Assembly: GCA_005116835.1 (NCBI GenBank)
Contig: SWDM01000016.1
Span: 186,001-250,000, forward strand
From: Nitrospira sp.
GTDB lineage: Bacteria > Nitrospirota > Nitrospiria > Nitrospirales > Nitrospiraceae
Length of the DNA: 64,000 bases
Direction of reading: 5' to 3'
A model generated the notes under the pieces. The model had not been told where the DNA came from. It saw only the letters and a program-made list of their open reading frames with translations, and did not search any database. Position 1 is the first letter of the stretch. Each line of letters starts with the position of its first letter. Shown here piece after piece: positions 34,861 through 41,858 of the stretch. The translations under genes and the position numbers were made by a program.

Positions 34861-36006
34861 TTAAAACGTGTCGTGGTCGCCGAAACCAAATCGCCAGGAT
34901 CTGAGATCCTGAGGAAGGCACAACGGATCCATTCCTCGATCCGTCCACATCAGCAACGAGTACTTTTCCGGCGACTTCAGATAGGCGCGGCTTTTGACCA
35001 GACGAGCGTCATCGGACGAGAGGCCGTCGAGTAACAACACACCCTCGCACCCGCTCGCCAACGCTAGACGCTCGACCCCGGCCAGCGCCATCTTGGCCGC
35101 GCGATCCGAATTTGGTTCATGGATGAGATCCATGATGACAGCCGCCCGAATCCCTTCAGAACGCTCGACCATCCGGACAATCGCCGCAGCAAGCAACCTG
35201 TCTTGATGCCGTACTGCGAGCAACCGATAATCTGAACCCTCTCCCGCATAGCGCGCCCGAAGCAACTCGACGTTCCAAGTCTGGGTTGTCTGTCCGACAT
35301 GGGCTTGTTCGTAGAGGCGGGCAAGGTCGGCAATTTCGTCGGAACCCCACGGAGCTTCGCTCACCTCCCACGGCGCACCAGCGTTAAGCCCTTGAAAACG
35401 GATACCCATTCCGACCACCGCATCCGGAACGCTGCAAAGAGCCCGAAGGAATCGTTGGTCTCCGTCACGGCGGATGAACTTTTTGTACTTGGCAAATAAC
35501 AGAGCCGGCCTCAGCGGTTTGGCTAAAACAGTCATGTCGCCGATCTTTGTGAATCCAATCTTCAGATGCGCTTGGGCGATTTGCTGCCTACGCACTGCCG
35601 CATAGAGTCGGTGAATCCCTATCTCTCGGAGTCCGACGTACATCGCCGAGATCAGCCGTGGGTAGATGAAGAAGCTTCGATACGACGGATCGATGAATAA
35701 GCCAGTCCAGTAGGCAATCCGGAGTTCTTCATCTCCGCTACGTAGTTGCCGCTCTTGCACACTGGTCATTCCAACCGCTCGATCTCCATCGAACGCAAGC
35801 CACACGGCGCGGGCCGGGTTTGTGAGATCAGGCCCCTTGGCGTCAGACGATGTCGCCTCCTCTGCTTGCCGGCGCACGGCGAACAGCAATCGCGCCGCAT
35901 CTTCATCGAACTGCGTTGCTCTTCTGATCACGATGCGATTGCGACCGGCCTGCAGGACACCGATCCCAGCATGTTCATGCAGTAATTCCCCAGAGATGCT
36001 ACTCAT
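34861..36006 (-). CDS. GNAT-family acetyltransferase
   Basis: A 381-residue protein. Residues about 25-165 show the GNAT pattern RIAYWTGLFIDPSYRSFFIY and HLKIGFTKIGDMTVL (acetyl-CoA-binding and final strand). The second half may hold a degenerate second GNAT unit (ARLYEQAHVG, DYRLLAVRHQDRLLAAAIV). It is the first gene of the second EPS operon, with the shared upstream element at 36075-36145. It may N- or O-acetylate a sugar nucleotide; the substrate is unknown. Confidence 0.72.
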   Translation of the reverse strand: MSSISGELLHEHAGIGVLQAGRNRIVIRRATQFDEDAARLLFAVRRQAEEATSSDAKGPDLTNPARAVWLAFDGDRAVGMTSVQERQLRSGDEELRIAYWTGLFIDPSYRSFFIYPRLISAMYVGLREIGIHRLYAAVRRQQIAQAHLKIGFTKIGDMTVLAKPLRPALLFAKYKKFIRRDGDQRFLRALCSVPDAVVGMGIRFQGLNAGAPWEVSEAPWGSDEIADLARLYEQAHVGQTTQTWNVELLRARYAGEGSDYRLLAVRHQDRLLAAAIVRMVERSEGIRAAVIMDLIHEPNSDRAAKMALAGVERLALASGCEGVLLLDGLSSDDARLVKSRAYLKSPEKYSLLMWTDRGMDPLCLPQDLRSWRFGFGDHDTF

Positions 36007-36074
36007 GGCTTCTCATTCCTACTCACACGTCAATATCCTATTGGCCAGGCGGTCGCAGAGATACCCACGGGAGC

Positions 36075-36145
36075 GGAATTCTACCGCAGTTGGCTCTACG
36101 ATCCGGCAACGGAACCGTCAAGCCTCTGTTAACAAATTGTTAAAA
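36075..36145 (-). promoter_or_regulatory. Upstream regulatory element and probable promoter of the second EPS operon
   Basis: On the minus strand, heptamers TTTAACA, GTTAACA and CTTGACG lie at 36144 down to 36116 with 4-base spacers, and TAGAATTCC lies at 36083-36075. The distance from the first heptamer to TAGAAT (55 bases) matches that of the element at 16420-16489 (54 bases). The 18-base block GTTAACAAATTGTTAAAA differs from its counterpart at one base. Confidence 0.6.
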
Positions 36146-36173
36146 CCGGGGGGGGCATGGGGAAGGGGGGACT

Positions 36174-36328
36174 AGGGATACAGACTGAAGGGGTTCAGGC
36201 TGAAGGTTGTAGGCCAATGACAAGATTGGTCTGTCTGGTCTATTCGGTCTATCTGGTCTGATCAGTATGCCTTGTATGTTTGGTTGAACGAAAGCAAGCA
36301 GATAGGCCAAACAGACCAGATGAACCAG
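36174..36328. repeat. Family A word plus family B hairpin (copy B5) beside vapC
   Basis: GGGATACAGACTGAAGGGG, then GTTCAGGCTGAAGG (36174-36206), then a B element from about 36226 with units TGGTCTATT, CGGTCTATC, TGGTCTGAT, core TGGTTGAACGAA and a complementary arm ending GATGAACCAG next to the vapC stop codon. Here the core is in the reverse orientation (GGTTGAACG). Confidence 0.82.
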
Positions 36329-36718
36329 CTAGTGGTCGAGAACGATAAGAGCTTTCAGCCCAGCTATCTGCCTGAAAATTTTGAAATCGCGGTCGCGGGT
36401 GACCAAAGTCGCGTGATGGTCAAGGCATTGTTGTGCGATCAGCGTATCGGCGAGCCTCGCCTTTGCTCCTCTTCGCAATAGGCTCGCCCGCAGCAAGCCA
36501 GCCCGTTCCCAATAGCTGTCTGTCAGCGGAAGCATCGGAAGGCCGAGGATGGTGGCTCTTGTCTCGACCGGAAGATCAGGGTCGCTCAGGAGCTCAGTAA
36601 TCGTGACGCAAGCCAAGACGACCGCCTGATCTGCCAACGCTTGGTCAATTAACTCGACGTCCTTTCCCTTGCTGCCCTGCAAGTACGCAATCAGGGAACT
36701 GGTATCGACGCAGAGCAT
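36329..36718 (-). CDS. vapC: VapC-family PIN-domain toxin
   Basis: A 129-residue PIN RNase. Acidic residues are in MLCVDTSSLIAYL (Asp5), CVTITELLSD (Glu about 42), ARLADTLIAQQCL (Asp about 91) and LVTRDRDF (Asp about 108/110), as expected for the Mg-binding pocket. The stop codon abuts a family B hairpin. Start and antitoxin stop overlap by one base (TGATG). Confidence 0.88.
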   Translation of the reverse strand: MLCVDTSSLIAYLQGSKGKDVELIDQALADQAVVLACVTITELLSDPDLPVETRATILGLPMLPLTDSYWERAGLLRASLLRRGAKARLADTLIAQQCLDHHATLVTRDRDFKIFRQIAGLKALIVLDH

Positions 36719-36915
36719 CAGTCTTCTCGCAACTTGGCGAGATCGACAGAGAAGGTGACTTTGCCTTTGAGACGTCGCAATGCCGCATAGGCTCCCGTCG
36801 TCGCCACTAATTCGAGCCCTTTTCGAACCGTTGGAGTAATGCCTTGTCCGGTTGCCGCCGTGGCCTTAGCCAGGAGTTCTTCCGGTACTTCAATGGTCAA
36901 TTTCTTGGTTTTCAT
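36718..36915 (-). CDS. vapB: VapB-type antitoxin
   Basis: A 65-residue antitoxin. The N-terminus KKLTIEVPEELLAKATAATG resembles a ribbon-helix-helix DNA-binding fold, and the C-terminus ALRRLKGKVTFSVDLAKLRED is the toxin-binding tail. The ATG at 36915 has AAGGAG 8 bases upstream. It is expected to repress its own promoter; candidate operators lie at 36955-36989. Confidence 0.85.
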   Translation of the reverse strand: MKTKKLTIEVPEELLAKATAATGQGITPTVRKGLELVATTGAYAALRRLKGKVTFSVDLAKLRED

Positions 36916-36954
36916 GGCCTGCACTCCTTTTAATCGTGATACGTCGCTGGATGT

Positions 36955-36989
36955 CCTATGTACCATAGGCGAGGCCGTATGTACATATG
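36955..36989 (-). promoter_or_regulatory. Probable VapB operator: two ATGTAC palindromes
   Basis: CCTATG-TAC-CATAGG (36955-36969) is a perfect 15-base palindrome, and TATGTACATA follows about 24 bases later (36979-36988). Both share the core ATGTAC and sit 40-75 bases upstream of the antitoxin start, as expected for autoregulated TA operons. Confidence 0.6.
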
Positions 36990-37014
36990 GTGAGTTAACA
37001 GGGGCAAGGGGGGC

Positions 37015-37048
37015 AGGGATTCAGCCTGAACCCCTGAATCGTGACAAA
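37015..37048. repeat. Family A word, inverted, right side of vapBC
   Basis: GGGATTCAGCCTGAACCCC followed by TGAATC, itself palindromic (GATTCAG/CTGAATC). Further words occur to about 37205 (CTGAAGACTGAAAGCTTCAG, CCTTCAGCCTGAGCAG). The rest of the 36990-37227 gap holds no gene, apart from the ribosome site GGAGG of the next gene. Confidence 0.55.
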
Positions 37049-37227
37049 AAACAATCGAAATCTGAACTCGTTGTAACACTACGTAGATACCTTGGTGACG
37101 GTGCGCGCGAGGAACGAGACTCGCGTGACTTGCGCGAAAAGCGAGACGAAGGAGGCGGCCTGAAGACTGAAAGCTTCAGAACTTCGAACCCCGACCTTCA
37201 GCCTGAGCAGACATACAGGAGGACATC

Positions 37228-38745
37228 ATGACACGAATTGCGGCAAGTCTGATTGGTCTGACCTTCTTCCTCTCTCTTTCGCCCGCGGCTCAGGCCTCCT
37301 ACATCACCGATATCGGGTACGGGACTCTTCAGGCTCAACTCGGCGCCGCAACGCCGACTGGCGCAGGAGTGCGCGTGGCGCAGATCGAAGCGCCAATCAA
37401 CGATGTGAGCGGTGGCGCCGCACCCATCTTCATGCCGGATCCGAGTAATGGCCAGTTCATCGGCAAGACGATCACGGCGATCAACGGAAATACTTCCGGC
37501 AATTTTTCCGGCCATGCCACGGGCGTTGGAGAATTATTTTACGGCAATGGCAGTTCCATCGCACCCGGCGTAACTCAGATCGACAGCTACGAGGCCAACA
37601 GCTGGATCAACAGCCTGTCTACGGCGTTCGGCACGGCCACCACCAACCCCAACCGCGTGGCCAACCATAGTTGGGTCGGAGGCAGCGGGAGCGATCCGGG
37701 ACTTGGCGATATTCTTCGTCTTGTGGACCGGCAGGTGACGTTGAACGAATACATCCAAGTCGTCGGCCTCACGAATGGACTGGGGGACTCACCCTTGTTG
37801 GGCGGGAGCGCCTACAACGTGATCTCAGTTGGCCGCACCGACGGCGTCCATCAACAGGGCTCGGTGCCCGTCTCGGGGGACAGTTTGTACGGAACAGGAC
37901 GCACGGTCCCCACGCTCGTCGCGCCGCAAGGCTCGACGAGCGCCGCCACGCCCGTGGTCGCTGCCGCAGCGGCGGTCCTGGTGCAAACAGGTCATGAGGG
38001 AGGGCTGACCCTCTCGGAGGGCTCCACGACCATTGCCGGGGTGGGGACGATTTATAACGCCGAGCGATCGGAAACCGTGAAGACGGCTCTCATGGCAGGA
38101 GCGGATCGCCAGACCGCCAATACCAGCACCTACGCCAATATCACGGACTATCGCAGCCCCGGTCATGAGACCGCCAATGGCCTGGACAGTCGTTATGGGG
38201 CAGGCCAGGTCAATATCTATAACAGTTACCGCATTCTCGCGGGAGGAGAGCAGAGGAGTGTTCAAAACGGAGGAAGCGACATTTCCTCGTTCGGGTTCGA
38301 CCACGTCACTATCGGAGGACTCAGCGGCTCCGGGCAAACCGCCTCCTATTTCTTTGACGCCCCGGCAGGCGAGGTCTCCTTATTCGCCTCCCTGGTCTGG
38401 AACCTGGATGTCTCAAACAATTCGCAACTGACTTCACGACTGTACAATTTGGACTTGTCGCTATTCGACGTTACCACCAACAGTCTCGTCGCTTCCTCTG
38501 CCAGTCTGTTAGACAACACGGAAAATCTCTATTTCAAGCTGCTGTTGGGAAACCGCTACGAAATGCGAGTGACCACGAACGAGACTACGCCCTGGGATTA
38601 TGCCTTGGCCTGGCGAATCGATGCTAACCCTTCTCCTGTTCCAGTTCCCCCAACAGCCTGGCTGTTTGTCACTGGGGCGATCGGTCTCATACTAGCGACT
38701 CGCGCGACGAGCGGGAAAGGCGCGAATCGAAGTTCTGAGTTCTGA
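37228..38745 (+). CDS. Subtilase-like serine peptidase with PEP-CTERM-type sorting tail
   Basis: Secreted 505-residue protein with a signal peptide (hydrophobic 7-22, cleavage near AQA at 24) and an S8-like domain. It shows GVRVAQIEAP, with Glu54 where subtilases have Asp, GHATGVG with His96, VANHSWVGG (oxyanion-region Asn) and STSAATPVVA with Ser238. A beta-rich domain follows, and the exosortase tail begins PVPVPPTAWLFVTGAIGLIL (about 467) and ends in basic residues. It is likely exported, processed by the exosortase and held at the surface. GGAGG lies 6 bases before the ATG. The Asp-to-Glu change makes activity uncertain. Confidence 0.82.
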   Translation: MTRIAASLIGLTFFLSLSPAAQASYITDIGYGTLQAQLGAATPTGAGVRVAQIEAPINDVSGGAAPIFMPDPSNGQFIGKTITAINGNTSGNFSGHATGVGELFYGNGSSIAPGVTQIDSYEANSWINSLSTAFGTATTNPNRVANHSWVGGSGSDPGLGDILRLVDRQVTLNEYIQVVGLTNGLGDSPLLGGSAYNVISVGRTDGVHQQGSVPVSGDSLYGTGRTVPTLVAPQGSTSAATPVVAAAAAVLVQTGHEGGLTLSEGSTTIAGVGTIYNAERSETVKTALMAGADRQTANTSTYANITDYRSPGHETANGLDSRYGAGQVNIYNSYRILAGGEQRSVQNGGSDISSFGFDHVTIGGLSGSGQTASYFFDAPAGEVSLFASLVWNLDVSNNSQLTSRLYNLDLSLFDVTTNSLVASSASLLDNTENLYFKLLLGNRYEMRVTTNETTPWDYALAWRIDANPSPVPVPPTAWLFVTGAIGLILATRATSGKGANRSSEF

Positions 38746-38899
38746 GTTCTGAGTCCTGGGTTCCAAACACTTCGGTCTTTAGACCGCCTCGCCCATCACG
38801 CGCATCCGGCGCGTGCCAGGCCAAGGATCGCGCTTCACAGGGTCTGCCAAACAACAGGGCTGAGATGTAGATATTGGTATCGGCAACGGCGGTGGTCAC
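38687..38899 (-). pseudogene. Truncated PIN-domain toxin
   Basis: The first 18-20 residues (MTTAVADTNIYISALLFGRP) are the start of a PIN toxin with its Asp. After CEARSLAWHAPDARDG the frame runs into unrelated and repeat-derived sequence (the GTTCTGA heptamers at 38736-38765) and stops inside the end of the convergent PEP-CTERM gene. The remaining PIN motifs are absent. The ATG overlaps the antitoxin stop by 4 bases, so the original operon junction is intact while the toxin body is lost. Confidence 0.75.
38736..38765. repeat. 7-bp periodic repeat (GTTCTGA units)
   Basis: GTTCTGA, GTTCTGA, GTTCTGA, GTCCTGG, GTTCCAA in tandem around the stop codon of the subtilase-like gene. Related heptamers occur at 46446-46530. 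Confidence 0.75.
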
Positions 38900-39153
38900 C
38901 GCCGTCTCAATCGAGAATGGGTGCGGTCACGTGCGAGAAACCGTTCAAGGTCGGCTTCATTTTTCAAGCCCAGTTGCTTCGCGGTTTCCGTGCCCCACTG
39001 GCGTAAGCGCTGCCAGCGATGAGACGTGATGTATTGGCGCAAGGCGTCTTCGATCAGATTATTGGGCGTAGTGGCCTCCGAGCTGGCCAAACGTAGGGTT
39101 TCACGCAGGAGGTCGGGGGGAAGCGTCACGGTCAAAGGTTTCGTCGCGGCCAT
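38896..39153 (-). CDS. Ribbon-helix-helix (CopG-like) antitoxin, partner truncated
   Basis: An 85-residue protein opening KPLTVTLPPDLLRETLRLAS (about 5-24), a ribbon-helix-helix pattern, followed by TPNNLIEDALRQYI and a basic tail. It is the antitoxin half of a type II pair whose PIN toxin downstream is truncated, so it is now orphaned. Confidence 0.8.
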   Translation of the reverse strand: MAATKPLTVTLPPDLLRETLRLASSEATTPNNLIEDALRQYITSHRWQRLRQWGTETAKQLGLKNEADLERFLARDRTHSRLRRR

Positions 39154-39269
39154 TACATCGGTCTCCGTGGCTCAGTCCCGTCGCTAGCTTTATCTATCTC
39201 CCATGCATCTATCAAGCATCGATTGGGATCCGGAAAAAGAATAGGTCACGCGGAAGCACGGGACAGGTA

Positions 39270-39431
39270 AGGCGGACTGAAGGCTGAAGTGTTCGGAACT
39301 TTGAACCTCGACCTTCAGCCTTCGGACCGTGTCTGCCTCGTTTAAATTGGTTAGCTTGGTTTGTCTTGTTTATTTAGTTGAACGAAGCTCACCAGATAAC
39401 AAAATAAACCAGATCAACCAGACAGACCAGA
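39270..39431. repeat. Family A words plus family B hairpin (copy B6)
   Basis: GACTGAAGGCTGAAG, then CCTTCAGCC (39270-39325), followed by the B element 39345-39431: TGGTTAGCT, TGGTTTGTC, TTGTTTATT, core TAGTTGAACGAA, and the complementary arm ending CAGACAGACCAGA. Its last base touches the stop codon of the PEP-CTERM gene at 39432. The gap 39154-39269 holds no gene. Confidence 0.82.
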
Positions 39432-40100
39432 CTACGCCGACTGGACCATGTTTCCCATTTGAGTGGTTCCTTTCCGGCGCCATACCGCTATCAGCACAGC
39501 AAGTCCGGTGCTGAACAGCACTGCCGTAGTGGCGAGCGGTACTGCCGCCACATCGACCATATTCACTTTTCCGTAGAGGGAAAAGGTCGCCAGTCCAGAC
39601 TTCTGCCGCTCTCCGAACAGATGATCCCAGGTCAGATAGAATTCTCGCGTGTCAGGATTGAAGATCCCCCTCGCGATGCCGCCGATGTTCCGGGCGATGA
39701 AGCTGTCTCCGCGTGAATCAGCGAAATACAGCGAGGAGAGATCGGCCGTGATCGACGATCCATCGATTGTGGCGGAAGGAGCCGACGCGCCCTGGACTCC
39801 GCTCGTGAAGAGAGAATAGGTTCGCTGGCCCCGCGTGATAGGATCGACGATGTCCGGCCCCGGTTGATACTCTCCCATGACCAAGAGACCAGGCTCATCC
39901 ATCAGTCTATCTAACTTGTGGCCGAACAGGTTCTCCAGCTTGTGGCCATGCCTGCCTCGCCAATCCATGTCGCCATTGGTGAATTCCAGGCTGAGAATTT
40001 CAGACGGCTGGACAACCACCGCATAGGCGGGCGCCTGCCAGAAAAACCCCGGCAGCGCCAGCATGAGACAAAACAGAGCAGCTTGCTTCATTTTTTTCAT
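39432..40100 (-). CDS. VPLPA/PEP-CTERM-type secreted protein, paralogue of the 41859-42506 gene
   Basis: A 222-residue exported protein with a signal peptide (KQAALFCLMLALPGFFWQ, cleavage near AYA at 28) and a sorting tail AAVPLATTAVLFSTGLAVLI followed by VWRRK. The body shares PGLLVMGEYQPGP, ADLSSLYF, NIGGIARGIFN and ATFSLYG with the product of 41859-42506 at matching positions, so the two form a family of unknown function. The ATG at 40100 has AAAGGA 8 bases upstream. It is a likely substrate of the exosortase at 9.9-11.6 kb. Confidence 0.83.
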   Translation of the reverse strand: MKKMKQAALFCLMLALPGFFWQAPAYAVVVQPSEILSLEFTNGDMDWRGRHGHKLENLFGHKLDRLMDEPGLLVMGEYQPGPDIVDPITRGQRTYSLFTSGVQGASAPSATIDGSSITADLSSLYFADSRGDSFIARNIGGIARGIFNPDTREFYLTWDHLFGERQKSGLATFSLYGKVNMVDVAAVPLATTAVLFSTGLAVLIAVWRRKGTTQMGNMVQSA

Positions 40101-40169
40101 ATGCCTGTTCCTTTCTGTAACGAACAGAAGATAATAATAATCCCGGCAAAGTGTTGATACAAGCCGTAG

Positions 40170-40187
40170 ATAACAACCGTGTAACAA
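40170..40187 (-). promoter_or_regulatory. 11-bp-phased TTGTTAY pair upstream of a PEP-CTERM gene
   Basis: On the minus strand, TTGTTAC (40187-40181) and TTGTTAT (40176-40170) are spaced 11 bases apart, about 70-87 bases before the start at 40100. It is the same phase and similar core as the elements at 53991-54008 and 36116-36145. Confidence 0.45.
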
Positions 40188-40234
40188 ACTCGTTTGTCTT
40201 TCATTAATAGTTCATCAAGATTTTTGAGGCGAGT

Positions 40235-40318
40235 CAGGGGGTTAGGCTGAAGGGGTTCAGGCTGAAGGAGTTTAGGCTGAAGGTTTCGGAGTTCGGAACC
40301 CCCGACCATCAGGCCTCA
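40235..40318. repeat. Family A repeat
   Basis: GGTTAGGCTGAAGGGG, TTCAGGCTGAAGG and TTTAGGCTGAAGG in tandem, then GGAACCCCCGACCATCAGGCC. The remainder of the gap up to 40426 and from 40460 to 40615 shows no gene, apart from the short mntA-like remnant. Confidence 0.65.
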
Positions 40319-40426
40319 TCCATTACATGAAATGTTTACTAGAAGGCCATTGAATACTTGCGCTTAATTTGATTAATAGCAGGGTAGCCAAGAGAGACAG
40401 ATCGAGGCTGAAGTCAGGGAGGAACT

Positions 40427-40459
40427 GCGGCGAGAGCGGCATATTCCACTTCACCCATA
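40427..40459 (-). repeat. 33-bp direct repeat of the mntA-like 3' end (remnant copy)
   Basis: Matches 41208-41240 at 32 of 33 bases. On the minus strand it encodes MGEVEYAALAA, the last residues of the nucleotidyltransferase at 41204-41521. The two copies are in the same orientation and bracket the DUF4258/YgiT genes. Confidence 0.8.
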
Positions 40460-40615
40460 CTCGACAGTTTTGTTGCGAACGGCAAGCCGGATAGGTCATC
40501 TTTCCCTCTGCAAGCCAAAGGGCAATACTGGCGAGGCCATTCGGTGGAGAAACCATAAGTGGCTAGACGCACGCTCGAGTGAATAAGAGGGACGATACGC
40601 AAGAGCGGTTATGAT

Positions 40616-40849
40616 ATGACAGTCCATGCCGTCGAAGAAATGGCTGAGGATGATCTCGATAAGATCGATGTGGAAATCTCGATTCAGAACGGCCAGATCA
40701 TGAAGACCGAAAGAGATGATCCTCGCGGCGCGAGGCACACGATTCATGGGGCAAGCGCTGATCGTGCAATAAGGGTGGGGACCGTCGGTCGTTTTACCTG
40801 GACCGATCGTTACCTGATCGTCACCGTGTACAAGGTTACGGAGACATAG
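40616..40849 (+). CDS. DUF4258 protein (probable toxin)
   Basis: A 77-residue protein with the DUF4258 pattern: MTVHAVEEMAEDDLDKIDVE (His4, then the E-x-x-x-E region), ISIQNGQIMKTERDD, and a C-terminal strand GRFTWTDRYLIVTVYKV. Members of the family stand next to YgiT-type zinc-finger antitoxins and are presumed mRNA-targeting toxins related in fold to RelE/MqsR. No good ribosome site is visible, and the frame is open 12 codons upstream without another start. The partner begins 4 bases later. Confidence 0.78.
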   Translation: MTVHAVEEMAEDDLDKIDVEISIQNGQIMKTERDDPRGARHTIHGASADRAIRVGTVGRFTWTDRYLIVTVYKVTET

Positions 40850-40853
40850 CTCA

Positions 40854-41084
40854 ATGAAGAAACAATTTGGCTATCACTGCGAATACTGCGAAGGCATAGT
40901 CAGGGCAAAGCGTGTCGAATGCGAGGCATTTAAGCATAAGGCAGGATTTGTGATTCTCAAGCCGATGACCATTGGTATCTGCGATCAGTGCGGTAACCAC
41001 TATTACTCGGTGGAGGTGCTTCAGCGCGTGCAGGCGATTGCCACAGGAAAATCAAGGCCGAACGAATTCAGCGTGTTCCTGTAG
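40854..41084 (+). CDS. YgiT-type zinc-finger antitoxin (MqsA N-domain-like)
   Basis: A 76-residue protein with two Cys pairs, YHCEYCEG (about 8-15) and ICDQCGNHYYS (about 43-53), forming a YgiT/MqsA-type zinc finger. There is no HTH domain, so it is the short form. It lies 4 bases after the DUF4258 gene (toxin first, antitoxin second, as in mqsRA). GGAG lies 10 bases before the ATG. Confidence 0.82.
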   Translation: MKKQFGYHCEYCEGIVRAKRVECEAFKHKAGFVILKPMTIGICDQCGNHYYSVEVLQRVQAIATGKSRPNEFSVFL

Positions 41085-41203
41085 CCCGTGCGGGATAAGT
41101 CACAGTGCACACCTTCTTGTTCTAAACCGATGCGTCACAGAAGGCTGCGGCGGAGAAAAGGCCTGACCTTCTTCCGTTGTCGGCCTGTTTCTGGCGAAGA
41201 TGC

Positions 41204-41521
41204 TCAAGCGGCGAGAGCGACATATTCCACTTCACCCATAATATGCGGACCAATGTAGGGGCTGAGCGCCTCTGTCGTCACGAGCTCAATCCGTCTGTGC
41301 AAGAGATCCTCCAGCAAGACCGCGAGGTTCATGAAGTGGTCGAAGGTCTTCTGGTATGGTTCGAATTCGACGAGAAAATCTACGTCGCTGTCAACGCGCT
41401 GTTCCCCCCTCACGAATGAACCGAAGGGTCCCAGTCGTCGCACACCCAGCGATTTGAGCTGGGCGCGATTTTCATAAAGAACGGCGAAAATATCCTGTTT
41501 TGTCGAAAGGGCCATACTCAT
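41204..41521 (-). CDS. MNT-type minimal nucleotidyltransferase (MntA-like antitoxin)
   Basis: A 105-residue nucleotidyltransferase with GPFGSFVRGE (about 31-40) and the catalytic DSDVDFLVEF (about 44-53). MntA proteins AMPylate and silence HEPN RNase toxins. No HEPN gene is seen on either side, so the antitoxin looks orphaned, possibly after insertion of the DUF4258/YgiT pair. GAGGAG precedes the ATG; a second ATG two codons later is possible. Its 3' end (41208-41240) is duplicated at 40427-40459. Confidence 0.82.
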   Translation of the reverse strand: MSMALSTKQDIFAVLYENRAQLKSLGVRRLGPFGSFVRGEQRVDSDVDFLVEFEPYQKTFDHFMNLAVLLEDLLHRRIELVTTEALSPYIGPHIMGEVEYVALAA

Positions 41522-41651
41522 CGACTCCTCATCGAACCTGCCAGGATGTTGAAAACGTCCCCCAGCGGCCAGGAAGGTTTGCTAAACCTCGACCTTAGCC
41601 TTCTCAATATGATGGAGCCTAGTAGAAAGCGCCCTTAGAGGTCAAGTGAGC

Positions 41652-41773
41652 CAGGTCTGTCTGGTTTATTTGGTTTGTCTCTCTTGTTTGGTTGATCTGG
41701 TTGATTTGGTTCAGCTGATTAGTTTCGTTCGACCCAAATATCAAACAAACTAAACAAACCGAATAAACCAATT
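41652..41773. repeat. Family B hairpin, copy B7 (longest)
   Basis: Units TGGTTTATT, TGGTTTGTC, TCTCTTGTT, TGGTTGATC, TGGTTGATT, TGGTTCAGC, TGATTAGTT, core TCGTTCGACC, then complementary units AAACAAACT, AAACAAACC, GAATAAACC: a strict 9-base period over about 120 bases. The rest of the gap 41522-41858 carries no gene. Confidence 0.88.
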
Positions 41774-41858
41774 ATGAGGGGTGGGGCACCCACTTCCCTG
41801 CCGCAGGATCGCTACGACAGGCAAGTGGGTTGAGGCCGATCAGGCCTGGGAGGAGAAG

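Noticed and set aside
34740-34889. N-terminal extension of the deacetylase rich in Trp/Phe and Asn/Gln (FVWFIW and NQMNQI patterns)
   Set aside because: It is the translation of the family B repeat, which lacks stops in this frame; the start with a good ribosome site is at 34739. Similar short frames over the other repeats were rejected for the same reason.
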